The notes: generated from the sequence alone by a model not told the origin. Counted from the stretch's first letter, positions 17,006 to 25,586 are shown. The stretch is DNA of 64,000 nt from Pantoea cypripedii (GCF_011395035.1 NZ_CP024768.1:2083286-2147285), one strand, 5' to 3'. Translations and numbers: made by a program.

Positions 17006-18883
17006 ATGGTGACGCTCGGTAAAGCAGAGCTGATTTTAATCAACGGCAAATTCCACACTGTCGACCGTGCCAACCCGGTGGCTGTCGCCGTGGCGATTCG
17101 TGAAGGTAAATTTCTGGCCGTCGGTAGCCAGGCAGAAGTGATGGAGCACCACTGCGAAGGGACCAGAGTCATCGACCTCAAGGGTCATACCGCCATTCCC
17201 GGCCTGAATGACTCCCACCTGCACCTGATCCGTGGTGGTCTCAACTACAATCTGGAACTGCGCTGGGAAGGCGTGCCCTCGCTGGCTGACGCGCTGCGCA
17301 TGTTAAAAGAGCAGGCGCTGCGTACCCCTTCACCACAGTGGGTGCGGGTGGTGGGTGGCTGGACCGAGTTCCAGTTTGCCGAACGCCGCATGCCAACGCT
17401 GGAAGAGATCAACGACGCGGCACCCGATACCCCGGTCTTCATTCTGCATCTTTACGATCGCGCCCTGCTCAACCGCGCCGCGCTGAAAGTGGTGGGATAC
17501 ACCAAAGACACGCCAAACCCACCGGGGGGTGAAATCCAGCGCGACAGCAACGGCAACCCGACCGGGATGCTGATTGCCCGCCCTAATGCGATGATCCTTT
17601 ACGCTACCCTGGCGAAAGGACCGAAACTGCCGCTGGAATTGCAGATTAACTCCACCCGTCAGTTTATGCGTGAACTGAATCGCCTCGGCCTGACCAGCGC
17701 CATCGATGCAGGCGGCGGCTTCCAGAACTATCCCGACGATTATGAAGTGATTGCCGAGCTGCACAGCAAAAAGCAGATGACGGTGCGCATCGCCTATAAC
17801 CTGTTTACCCAGCGTCCCGGCCATGAACTGGAAGATTTCGAAAAATGGACCGATATGCTGACCCCCGGCCAGGGCAGTGATTATTTCCGTCACAACGGTG
17901 CCGGTGAAATGCTGGTGTTCTCGGCGGCCGATTTCGAAGATTTCCTCGAACCGCGTCCGGACCTGGCCCCGGGTATGGAAGATGAGCTGGAGCGCGTGGT
18001 GCGTCACCTGGTGGAACATCGCTGGCCGTTCCGTTTGCACGCCACGTACAACGAATCCATCAGCCGCATGCTGGATGTATTTGAAAAAGTGAACCGCGAT
18101 ATTCCGTTTAACGGGCTGCATTGGTTCTTCGACCATGCGGAAACCGTGACGCAGAAAAATATCGATCGTATCAAAGCCCTCGGTGGCGGCATTGCGGTGC
18201 AGCATCGTATGGCGTTCCAGGGTGAATATTTTGCCGAGCGCTATGGCATCGAAGCCACCCGCCACACACCGCCAGTGGCCCGCATGCTGGAGACCGGCGT
18301 CCCGGTGGGTCTGGGTACCGACGCCACCCGCGTTGCCAGCTACAACCCGTGGACCGCGCTTTACTGGCTGGTTTCCGGTCGTACCGTGGGCGGCATGCAA
18401 ATGTATGACGTCAATGCCCGTCTCGATCGTGACACCGCACTGATGCTGTGGACGCAGGGCAGCGCCTGGTTCTCCAGCGAACAGGGGAAAAAAGGTCAGA
18501 TCAAAGTCGGCCAGCTGGCGGATATGGCGGTGCTGAGCAAGGATTTCTTCAGCGTGCCCGAAGAGGAAATCAAAGGTATTGAATCGGTGCTGACGGTGGT
18601 GGATGGCAATGTGGTCTATGCCGCCGGATCCTTTGGCGGGGAAGCCCCTCCTGCGCTGCCGGTGCTGCCGGAATGGTCACCGGTGGTGAAGGTGCCGGGT
18701 CACTACCGCAGTGCGCCACCGGATGCTATGACGCGTGTCGGCATGATGCCGCAGGCCCATCATTGCAGCGGTCCTTGCGGCGTCCACAGCCACCAGCATG
18801 ATATTGCGCGTGGTGCCAATGTCCCGGTAGCCGAGGATAACGCCTTCTGGGGCGCGCTCGGTTGCAGCTGCTTTGCGTTTTAA
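17006..18883 (+). CDS. Amidohydrolase (YtcJ/Amidohydro_3 type) with Cys/His-rich tail
   Basis: 625-aa metal-dependent hydrolase. The N-terminal beta-sandwich (LILINGKFHTVD) leads into GLNDSHLHL with the HxH metal ligands H71 and H73. Later metal-site features are LHATYNES, FFDHAE, and the terminal Asp in GLGTDATR. YtcJ relatives deacylate or open N-substituted amides and imides. The last 41 residues are unusual: HHCSGPCGVHSHQHD and ALGCSCFAF are rich in Cys and His and could bind metal. GGAGGATCT precedes the ATG. It leads an operon with DoxX, MFS and hydrolase genes, divergent from the kinase operon. Natural substrate unknown. Confidence 0.88.
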   Translation: MVTLGKAELILINGKFHTVDRANPVAVAVAIREGKFLAVGSQAEVMEHHCEGTRVIDLKGHTAIPGLNDSHLHLIRGGLNYNLELRWEGVPSLADALRMLKEQALRTPSPQWVRVVGGWTEFQFAERRMPTLEEINDAAPDTPVFILHLYDRALLNRAALKVVGYTKDTPNPPGGEIQRDSNGNPTGMLIARPNAMILYATLAKGPKLPLELQINSTRQFMRELNRLGLTSAIDAGGGFQNYPDDYEVIAELHSKKQMTVRIAYNLFTQRPGHELEDFEKWTDMLTPGQGSDYFRHNGAGEMLVFSAADFEDFLEPRPDLAPGMEDELERVVRHLVEHRWPFRLHATYNESISRMLDVFEKVNRDIPFNGLHWFFDHAETVTQKNIDRIKALGGGIAVQHRMAFQGEYFAERYGIEATRHTPPVARMLETGVPVGLGTDATRVASYNPWTALYWLVSGRTVGGMQMYDVNARLDRDTALMLWTQGSAWFSSEQGKKGQIKVGQLADMAVLSKDFFSVPEEEIKGIESVLTVVDGNVVYAAGSFGGEAPPALPVLPEWSPVVKVPGHYRSAPPDAMTRVGMMPQAHHCSGPCGVHSHQHDIARGANVPVAEDNAFWGALGCSCFAF

Positions 18884-18887
18884 CATC

Positions 18888-19316
18888 ATGAAGACCTCAT
18901 CGGTTTTCTCCATCCCGCCCCGGATCGATCTGGGGCTGTTTTTCCTGCGTCTGACCGGCAGCCTGTTGTTGCTGCATGTGCATGGCTTACCCAAGGTGTT
19001 TCATTTTCAGGAAGAACTGACGCGTATCGAAGACCCATTCGGCATGGGGCCGTATATGAGCCTGATCCCGGCGATCGTGGCGGAAGTGATCTGCCCGATC
19101 CTGATCATTCTCGGCTGGTGGTCACGGCTGGCCTGCCTGCCGATTATCGGCGTGTTGCTGGTGGCGATGCTGGTAGTCCATCCGGACTGGTCGATCGCCG
19201 ATGGCCAGTTTGGCTGGTTGCTGCTGATTATCTTTACCACGCTGGCGCTGACCGGTCCGGGAGCGTGGCGCATCGGTGCGAAGCCAAAGCAGGAGCTACG
19301 ACATGGCACAGGTTAA
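18888..19316 (+). CDS. DoxX-family membrane protein
   Basis: 142 aa with four predicted membrane helices. The DoxX features are LGLFFLRLTGSLLLLHVHGLPK at the start (read from about residue 9) and the VAEVICPILIILGWWSRLA segment. Some family members take part in quinol or thiosulfate oxidation and others in redox-linked membrane complexes; none of these roles can be assigned from sequence. I start at 18888, 4 bp after the amidohydrolase stop; the in-frame ATG at 18873 lies inside that gene. It overlaps the following MFS gene by 14 bp. Confidence 0.85.
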   Translation: MKTSSVFSIPPRIDLGLFFLRLTGSLLLLHVHGLPKVFHFQEELTRIEDPFGMGPYMSLIPAIVAEVICPILIILGWWSRLACLPIIGVLLVAMLVVHPDWSIADGQFGWLLLIIFTTLALTGPGAWRIGAKPKQELRHGTG

Positions 19317-20931
19317 TGATATTCACAGCGCGGGTGCCGAACTTCCCGACGAATTACCGGTGCAAGCCGCTTCACCGTGGCAGCCTCTCAGGCAGCCGGT
19401 TTTCCGCATGCTGTGGCTGGCAACGGTGGTCTCCAACATCGGTTCATGGATGAACGATGTTGGCGTCAACTGGAGCATGCTGACACTCAGCAGCGATCCT
19501 CTGCTGGTGGCGCTGGTGCAGGCTGCCAGCAGCCTGCCGATGTTTCTGTTCGCCCTGCCTTCCGGGGTGATGGCCGATATTGTCGATCGTCGTAAATATC
19601 TGCTGTTTTCGCAGCTGTGGGTGTTTATCGCCGCCACCGGCCTGACGCTGCTCTCCTGGGCAGGATTAGTGACGCCCTCCGTGTTGCTGGTCGCTGCCTT
19701 TCTGCTGAGCACCGGCGCCGCCATGAGTTCACCGCCCTTCCAGGCCATCGTGCCGGATCTGGTGAGCAAAAATGAGCTGGGACCGGCCATCGCCCTTAAC
19801 TCGCTGGGTATTAACATCAGCCGTGCCATTGGTCCGGCGCTGGGTGGTCTGATCCTGTCATTTGCCGGTCCGTGGATGGTGTTTCTGCTCAATGCGCTGT
19901 CGGTGCTCGGGGTTGCCTGGGTGCTGTATCGCTGGAAGGCGGCACCCAGCATCCAGCGGCTGCCGCCGGAACACTTTTTCCCTGCCGTGCGGGTGGGATT
20001 GCGCTATGTCCATGCGGCACCGGTTTTCCGTAATGTGCTGGTGCGCACCTGTGCCTTCTTTCTGTTTGGCAGCGCCGGATGGGCCTTGTTACCGCTGGTG
20101 GCACGGCGTGAACTGGGCCTCGGCCCCGGCGGTTACGGCATTATGCTCGCCTGTATCGGTCTGGGAGCCATCTGCGGTGCGGTATTACTGCCGGGACTGA
20201 GCAAAAAATTCAGCGCCGACCGGCTGATGGTGCTGGCCAGCCTGCTGTTTGGCCTGACCATGCTGGCGCTGGCGTTTATCCGTCATTTCTGGTGGCTGAA
20301 TGCCTGCGAATTCTTCACCGGATTCGCCTGGATTGCGGTGCTGTCCACCCTCAATCTCGGCGCTCAGCGCAGTGCCGCCAAATGGGTCAAAGCCCGTGCG
20401 CTGGCGGTGTACCTCACGGCATTCTTCGGTTCAATGACCGTCGGCAGCGCCGTGTGGGGACAGCTGGCGACCCATTTCTCGATCCCGGTTTCACTCTGCA
20501 TTGCGGCGGTGGGGATGTTTTTATCCTGCGCCACCGTCTGGCGCTGGCGGCTCGATCAGGACCCCGATTTAAATCTTGAGATTCTGAACGACAGCGATAA
20601 CAGCCCGGTGCCTGAGGTCCATCACAATCGAGGCCCGGTGATGGTGAGCTACGAATATCGTATCCGCAGCGAAGATGCCCATGATTTTACCCTGTGCATG
20701 CAGGATATGCGCCGCGTACGGCGTCGTGGTGGCGCGATCAACTGGTCGATTTATGAAGACGTGCTGCAACCCGGCCTTTTCGTCGAAACCTTTGTGGTGG
20801 GTTCGTGGATGGAGCATCTGCGCGAAAAAGAGCGCTACACCATGAACGATCGCAAGATTCAGAGCCGGGTTTACGCCTTCCATCAGGGCGAAAATATGCC
20901 CGAAGTCCGCTATCTGGTGGCGCCGGCCTGA
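19303..20931 (+). CDS. MFS exporter (MFS_3 type) fused to a C-terminal monooxygenase-like domain
   Basis: 542 aa. Residues ~25-420 form a 12-helix MFS domain of the MFS_3/EntS-like export family (QPVFRMLWLATVVSNIGSWM, SSPPFQAIVPDLV). After a linker, residues ~445-542 form a soluble dimeric alpha/beta-barrel-like domain (MVSYEYRIRSEDAHDFTLCM, then GLFVETFVVGSWMEHLR and YTMNDRK) resembling antibiotic-biosynthesis monooxygenases. I start at the ATG at 19303 because AGGAG lies 8 bp before it. The tail should face the cytoplasm and may modify or sense the exported compound. Third gene of the divergent operon. Confidence 0.87.
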   Translation: MAQVNDIHSAGAELPDELPVQAASPWQPLRQPVFRMLWLATVVSNIGSWMNDVGVNWSMLTLSSDPLLVALVQAASSLPMFLFALPSGVMADIVDRRKYLLFSQLWVFIAATGLTLLSWAGLVTPSVLLVAAFLLSTGAAMSSPPFQAIVPDLVSKNELGPAIALNSLGINISRAIGPALGGLILSFAGPWMVFLLNALSVLGVAWVLYRWKAAPSIQRLPPEHFFPAVRVGLRYVHAAPVFRNVLVRTCAFFLFGSAGWALLPLVARRELGLGPGGYGIMLACIGLGAICGAVLLPGLSKKFSADRLMVLASLLFGLTMLALAFIRHFWWLNACEFFTGFAWIAVLSTLNLGAQRSAAKWVKARALAVYLTAFFGSMTVGSAVWGQLATHFSIPVSLCIAAVGMFLSCATVWRWRLDQDPDLNLEILNDSDNSPVPEVHHNRGPVMVSYEYRIRSEDAHDFTLCMQDMRRVRRRGGAINWSIYEDVLQPGLFVETFVVGSWMEHLREKERYTMNDRKIQSRVYAFHQGENMPEVRYLVAPA

Positions 20932-20982
20932 TGCAGGCCGCCATGCCAAATCAATATACTCAATCAACAAGAGGTCCATGCA

Positions 20983-21801
20983 ATGAGCACTTTCAGAACC
21001 ACAGACGGTACGCAGATTTATTTTAAAGATTGGGGTACAGGTAAGCCGGTGCTGTTCAGCCACGGCTGGCCGCTGGATGGGGATATGTGGGATAGCCAGA
21101 TGAATTTTCTGGCGGAACGTGGCTATCGCGTTATCGCTTTTGACCGTCGTGGATTTGGCCGCTCAGAACAACCGTGGCAGGGATATGATTATGATACCTT
21201 CGCCTCCGACATTAACGATCTGATTAACTGCCTGGGTCTGGAAGACGTCACGCTGGTGGGTTTCTCTATGGGCGGTGGCGACGTCACCCGCTATATCGCC
21301 AACTATGGCACCGCACGCGTTGCTGGCCTGGTGTTGCTGGGCGCGGTGACGCCGATCTTTGGTCAAGCCGAAGATTATCCGCAGGGTGTGGATTTATCGG
21401 TGTTTGCCGGTATCCGTGACGGATTGAGAAAAGACCGTGCGCAGTTTATCAGTGATTTCGCCGCGCCTTTCTATGGCACCAACGCGGGCCAGACCGTTTC
21501 CGATGGCGTGCTGACCCAGACGCTGAATATCGCTCTGCTGGCGTCATTGAAAGGGACGCTGGATTGCGTCACCGCGTTTTCTGAAACCGATTTCCGCCCG
21601 GATATGCAGAAAATTGACGTGCCGACGCTGGTCATTCACGGCAGCAACGATCAGGTCGTCCCCTTTGCCACCACTGGCAAAGTTGCGGCTGAGATGATTA
21701 AGGGTGCAGAACTGAAAGTGTATGAGAATGGCCCGCATGGTTTTGCGGTGACCCATCAGGATCAGCTGAATGAAGATCTGCTGGCGTTTCTGCAACGCTA
21801 A
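20983..21801 (+). CDS. Alpha/beta hydrolase, non-heme chloroperoxidase type (second copy)
   Basis: 272 aa. Nucleophile elbow GFSMGGG (Ser95), acid in IHGSNDQVVPF, His in ENGPHGFAVTH; HGWPLDGDMWDSQM matches cofactor-free haloperoxidases. It is a divergent paralogue of the hydrolase at 3209-4045. AGAGG lies before the ATG. It begins 51 bp after the MFS gene and is probably last in the amidohydrolase operon, since a palindrome cluster follows. Esterase or perhydrolase activity is more likely than halogenation. Together with the amidohydrolase, isochorismatase-type enzyme and exporter it suggests modification or detoxification of a small carbonyl or amide compound. Confidence 0.88.
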   Translation: MSTFRTTDGTQIYFKDWGTGKPVLFSHGWPLDGDMWDSQMNFLAERGYRVIAFDRRGFGRSEQPWQGYDYDTFASDINDLINCLGLEDVTLVGFSMGGGDVTRYIANYGTARVAGLVLLGAVTPIFGQAEDYPQGVDLSVFAGIRDGLRKDRAQFISDFAAPFYGTNAGQTVSDGVLTQTLNIALLASLKGTLDCVTAFSETDFRPDMQKIDVPTLVIHGSNDQVVPFATTGKVAAEMIKGAELKVYENGPHGFAVTHQDQLNEDLLAFLQR

Positions 21802-21845
21802 TTGAACAGATGAACCCGTAGCTACCGTCTTGAGCGTCAATCCCC

Positions 21846-21979
21846 GGTGCGAATAAATTCGCACCCTACGCCTGTAGGGGCGGCATTCATGCCGACCAGG
21901 CCAATAACCGCACGTTTTCGTAGCGGCGCGATTTATCGCGCGTCTTTTAAAACCCGCGCGATAAATCGCGCCGCTACGG
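21846..21979. repeat. Cluster of palindromic REP-like elements
   Basis: GGTGCGAATAAATTCGCACC (21846-21865) is followed by a second short palindrome (GGCATTCATGCC core). Then a facing pair of the window's main element occurs: GTAGCGGCGCGATTTATCGC at 21920 and its inverse complement ending at 21978, so the segment can fold into a long hairpin. It fills the gap between the convergent hydrolase and pirin genes and could protect or end both transcripts. Confidence 0.75.
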
Positions 21980-21994
21980 AACGTACCTGATGTG

Positions 21995-22720
21995 TTATCG
22001 GGTTGGATGATTCACTTCAAGCGGACGTAAATCAAACACCAGCACCTCGGCTTCATCGCCTTCGCTGAAGGTCAGCGTTTTTTCATCGCGCACCCGCGCA
22101 CCATCTCCGGCTTTAAATTTCACGCCATTCACCGTGACGCTGCCGCGAGCCACATGGATATACGCATAACGGTCATCTCCGAGCGTAAGGGTTTGCTGCT
22201 CACCCGTGCTGAAGAGTCCGGCGTAGATACGCACATCCTGACGAATACTGAGTGATCCTTCATCGCCCTCCGGAGAGACGATCAGGCGCAGATTGCCGCG
22301 TTTGTCGCTCTCAGGCACCGAGATTTGCTGATAGCCCGGTGGTGAATTCTTCTCAGACGGCACCACCCAGATTTGCAGGAAGTGGACGCCGTCTTCACTG
22401 GAGTGGTTAAACTCGCTGTGCGTCACGCCGCTGCCGGCACTCATCAACTGGACATCACCCGGCACAATCACCGACCCGGTTCCCATCGAGTCTTTATGCT
22501 CCAGCGCCCCTTCCAGCACATAGGAGATGATTTCCATATTGCTGTGTGGATGTGCGCCAAAACCGCGTGCTTTCGCCACCCGATCATCGTTGATAACCAG
22601 CAGGTCGGAGAAGCCTGCCTGTTTCGGATCCCAATAGTTGGCAAACGAGAAGGTGTGGTGTGAATGTAACCAGCCGTGTGCACCGACACCGCGTTGTTCT
22701 GACAGGCGTTGTTCAATCAT
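21995..22720 (-). CDS. Pirin-family protein (YhhW-like bicupin)
   Basis: 241 aa with two cupin barrels. The metal ligands of the first are visible in GFGAHPHSNMEIISYVLEG and HSEFNHS (His-x-His, Glu, His). Bacterial pirins of this size, such as E. coli YhhW, have quercetin 2,3-dioxygenase activity in vitro; the physiological role is uncertain. GAGGAGCAGATC before the ATG is a strong ribosome site. It is flanked by palindromic elements on both sides and stands alone. Confidence 0.9.
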   Translation of the reverse strand: MIEQRLSEQRGVGAHGWLHSHHTFSFANYWDPKQAGFSDLLVINDDRVAKARGFGAHPHSNMEIISYVLEGALEHKDSMGTGSVIVPGDVQLMSAGSGVTHSEFNHSSEDGVHFLQIWVVPSEKNSPPGYQQISVPESDKRGNLRLIVSPEGDEGSLSIRQDVRIYAGLFSTGEQQTLTLGDDRYAYIHVARGSVTVNGVKFKAGDGARVRDEKTLTFSEGDEAEVLVFDLRPLEVNHPTR

Positions 22721-22867
22721 GATCTGCTCCTCAATGCTCTGTGTTTAACCGGGTAAAGGAGTGATTTCCCCTTCGTTGAACACAGGTTAAGGTAAACATA
22801 TTTGCCGAACAATGGCGTCAAATTGCAATCAGTGTAACGATTAAGTGGACAATAAGATCAATAAAAA

Positions 22868-22916
22868 GCGCGATAAATCGCGCCGCTCAAATGAACGGCG
22901 CAAGGTATCGCGCGCG
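22868..22916. repeat. REP-like palindromic element
   Basis: One copy of GCGCGATAAATCGCGCCGC followed by a degenerate partner (GGCGCAAGGTATCGCGCGCG). It lies between the pirin start and the gapC stop. Confidence 0.65.
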
Positions 22917-22925
22917 ATGATTGCC

Positions 22926-23927
22926 TTACAGGCTGGAAAACTTATGCAGCACACGCACCAGCTGGGTGACAAAACCGTATTCGTTGTCGTACCAGGAGAC
23001 GGTTTTCACCAGCTGGATGTCACCGGCTTCGCTGATTTCGGTCTGGGTCGCATCGAAAATCGAACCAAACGGCACACCGATCACATCGGAGGAAACAATC
23101 GGGTCGTCGGTGTATTTGAATGACTCATTGTTTTCACAGGCTTTTTGCAGCGCGGCGTTAATCTCATCCACCGTCACTTTTTTATCCAGCACGGACACCA
23201 GCTCAGTGACGGAACCGGTTTTCACCGGTACGCGCTGCGCATGCCCTTTCAGCTTGCCAGCAAGCGCCGGGATCACCAGGCCGATGGCTTTCGCCGCGCC
23301 TGTGGTATGTGGAATGACGTTTTCCGCCGCTGCGCGTGAAGCACGGAAATCTTTGCCTCGCGGCCCATCAACCAGCGCCTGGGTGCCGGTGTAGGCATGT
23401 ACGGTGGTCATGGTGCCAACTTTAATACCAAAGCTGTCGTTCAGCGCTTTCGCCATCGGGGCCAGGCAGTTGGTGGTGCAGGACGCCACCGAAATGATGG
23501 TATCAGCCGCGTCCAGGGTGTCATCATTGACGTTAAATACGATGGTTTTCATGTCCCCAGCCGGGGCAGAAATCAGCACCTTTTTCGCGCCAGCATCAAT
23601 ATGGGCCTGCGCTTTGTCTGCTGAGGTATAGAAGCCGGTACATTCAATCACCACATCCACACCGAGCTGGCCCCAGGGGATATTTTTCGCGTCTTTCTCA
23701 GCAAATACCTGAATATTTTTCCCATCAACCACCAGGTTGTTTCCTTCGGCACTGACCGATACCGGGAATGCCCCGTAGTTGGAATCGTACTTCAGCAGAT
23801 AAGCCAGCATCTCTGGTGAGGTGAGATCGTTGATGGCGACAATTTCAACCGCTTCTTTTTGCTCAAGAATACGACGCAGAACCAGGCGACCAATGCGACC
23901 AAAGCCGTTAATACCGATTTTTTTCAT
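22926..23927 (-). CDS. gapC: Glyceraldehyde-3-phosphate dehydrogenase, GapC type
   Basis: 333 aa, full length. NAD-binding INGFGRIGR at the N-terminus, Asp of AINDLTS (NAD preference), catalytic Cys in SVASCTTNCLAP and the His in MTTVHAYTG. From memory it follows E. coli GapC closely (YLLKYDSNYG, PGRGKD/ASRAAAENIIPHTTG region) more than GapA. It is intact here, whereas the K-12 gapC is a disrupted pseudogene. AAGGA lies 8 bp before the ATG at 23927; the 14-codon upstream extension is unlikely to be translated. A second cytoplasmic GAPDH could serve particular carbon sources or an oxidised-cell state. Confidence 0.9.
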   Translation of the reverse strand: MKKIGINGFGRIGRLVLRRILEQKEAVEIVAINDLTSPEMLAYLLKYDSNYGAFPVSVSAEGNNLVVDGKNIQVFAEKDAKNIPWGQLGVDVVIECTGFYTSADKAQAHIDAGAKKVLISAPAGDMKTIVFNVNDDTLDAADTIISVASCTTNCLAPMAKALNDSFGIKVGTMTTVHAYTGTQALVDGPRGKDFRASRAAAENVIPHTTGAAKAIGLVIPALAGKLKGHAQRVPVKTGSVTELVSVLDKKVTVDEINAALQKACENNESFKYTDDPIVSSDVIGVPFGSIFDATQTEISEAGDIQLVKTVSWYDNEYGFVTQLVRVLHKFSSL

Positions 23928-24043
23928 GATAGAAGTCCTTGCCATGGGTGAAGAGGAATTCAATAACAACCGGGAAAGATGACAATTAAATTAACTCAAC
24001 TGCTGCCATCTTCCCCACGCATTCTGTGCGCAAAATTCACGCA

Positions 24044-24073
24044 AAGAAAAACGCCAGCATTGATGCTGGCGTT
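24044..24073 (-). terminator. Rho-independent terminator of the exported esterase gene
   Basis: AAACGCCAGCAT / ATGCTGGCGTTT, a 12-bp perfect stem with a 2-base centre, runs into TTTTTCTTT on the minus strand directly after the stop of the esterase gene. Confidence 0.85.
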
Positions 24074-24079
24074 TGCGGC

Positions 24080-25099
24080 TTAATTGAGATGCAGTTTTAT
24101 TTCTGCACCCGCCTGTTGCAGCGCGGTGCGTACCGTTGGCTCCTGGCTCAGGGCATTCAGTAAGCCATAGTCATGGATCATGCCGTTGTAACGGGTGACG
24201 GTCACAGGGACACCCGCCGCGTCCAGCTTACGTCCGAACGCTTCACCTTCATCACGCAGCACATCCAGTTCTGCGGTTTGAATCAGCGTCGGCGGCAGGC
24301 CGCGTAACTGTTCAGTGGTGGCGCGTAACGGGGATGCCAGAATATTGTTGCGATCTTTTTCAGCGGGCGCATAGCTATCCCAGAACCATTTCATCATGTT
24401 TTTGGTCAGGAAATGCCCCTCCGCGAACTGCTGGTAAGAGGCATCATCAAAGCTGGCGTTGGTGACCGGCCACAACATGACGTCATAGCGGATCGCCGGA
24501 GTGTGGAATTGTTTGGCCTGTAACGCCACCGCCGCCACCATATTGCCCCCCACGCTGTTACCAACCAGTGCCAGGCGGCTGCCATCCACACCGATCTCTG
24601 CGCCGTGCTGTGCCACCCATTTGGTGGCTTCATAAGCCTGAGTAATGGCGACCGGGAAATGGGCTTCCGGCGATGGGGTGTAATTGACAAACACCGCTGC
24701 CGCACCAGATGCATTCACCAGGTCGCGCACCAGGCGTTCATGCGTCTGATAATCGCCCAGCACCCAGCCACCACCGTGGAAAAACATAAATACCGGCAGT
24801 ACGCCCTGCGCCTGCTCAGGTTTCACAATGGTGAGCGTCAGTGGCTGACCCAGTACCTGAATGACTTTTTCACTCACCTGAGCAGCAGGCAGTTTGACAC
24901 CCTTCTGCGCACCAATCAGAACCTGGCGAGCCGCTGCCGGTGACAGTTGCTCAATCGGCTTGCCGCCGCTGCTGTTCAGCACCTTAAGAAAGGCCGCGAC
25001 GCCCGCAGTCGGCGCGGGAACATTTTCTTCGGTCGCGGCAAAAGCTGCACTCACCTGACTCGCCAGTAATAAAGCACCCATCACCATCTTCAATTTCAT
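24080..25099 (-). CDS. Exported alpha/beta hydrolase, hormone-sensitive-lipase family
   Basis: 339 aa. Signal peptide MKLKMVMGALLLASQVSAAFA, then an alpha/beta hydrolase with the HSL-family oxyanion motif HGGGWVLGD, nucleophile elbow GNSVGGN, acid in AELDVLRDEG and His in NGMIHDYG. This is the carboxylesterase type (Aes, Est families), here directed to the periplasm. I start at 25099, where AAGGAAAAGAG precedes the ATG; the 13 codons upstream are not needed. It lies 49 bp downstream of an AraC-family gene on the same strand and probably forms a bicistron with it. Substrate: short-chain esters, otherwise unknown. Confidence 0.87.
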   Translation of the reverse strand: MKLKMVMGALLLASQVSAAFAATEENVPAPTAGVAAFLKVLNSSGGKPIEQLSPAAARQVLIGAQKGVKLPAAQVSEKVIQVLGQPLTLTIVKPEQAQGVLPVFMFFHGGGWVLGDYQTHERLVRDLVNASGAAAVFVNYTPSPEAHFPVAITQAYEATKWVAQHGAEIGVDGSRLALVGNSVGGNMVAAVALQAKQFHTPAIRYDVMLWPVTNASFDDASYQQFAEGHFLTKNMMKWFWDSYAPAEKDRNNILASPLRATTEQLRGLPPTLIQTAELDVLRDEGEAFGRKLDAAGVPVTVTRYNGMIHDYGLLNALSQEPTVRTALQQAGAEIKLHLN

Positions 25100-25148
25100 T
25101 CTCTTTTCCTTTTCAAATGTTGCGTTAAAAAACGCCATGGTTTTTTGC

Positions 25149-25586
25149 TTATTTATTTTTTAACAGTTCTGCCGTCAGGTGAAAGAATGCGCTTTTGTCA
25201 TTGGCATACTGTCCCCTGATCTCACCCGGGGTGGCATGAATATATTTTTTAAAAATACGGGTGAAGGTTTGCTGGCTGGTGAAACCATTTTCGATAGCAA
25301 TTTCCAGCAAGGTTTTCTGGCTGTGAATAATAGAAAATGTTGATCTGATGACTCGGCGCAGACGTATATATTCGCCGAGGTTATAGCCGGTCACCTCGCG
25401 GAAGATCCGCTGAAAATGCCAGTGCCCATAGCCACTTTTCCCGGTGACGGTGCTGACACGAATATTTTCGTCATACAAATGGTCTTCAATCCAGTGGATG
25501 ATGTCATCCACCACCGAATAAATAATTTTTTCATGCACCGGATAAGAGGTGGGCAGAAATGTATTCTCCGCCGTCATCGCGTTCAT
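25149..25586 (-). CDS. Small AraC/MarA-type transcription regulator
   Basis: 145 aa, essentially only the double HTH DNA-binding domain, as in MarA, SoxS and Rob's N-terminus: helix-turn-helix 1 near VSTVTGKSGYGHWHFQRIF and helix-turn-helix 2 in LLEIAIENGFTSQQTFTRIF, plus a short hydrophilic N-terminus. With no ligand domain its level is probably set by transcription. The start codon follows CAGGGTG. Operator copy B lies 63-92 bp upstream, so it is either autoregulated through those boxes or a target of the FixJ-type regulator. It precedes the exported esterase gene on the same strand. Confidence 0.85.
   Translation of the reverse strand: MNAMTAENTFLPTSYPVHEKIIYSVVDDIIHWIEDHLYDENIRVSTVTGKSGYGHWHFQRIFREVTGYNLGEYIRLRRVIRSTFSIIHSQKTLLEIAIENGFTSQQTFTRIFKKYIHATPGEIRGQYANDKSAFFHLTAELLKNK

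Noticed and set aside
17330..18400. Long open frame (356 codons) antisense to the amidohydrolase gene
   Set aside because: It lies wholly inside a well-supported gene, has no ribosome site or recognisable domain, and is the kind of shadow frame that GC-rich coding DNA produces.
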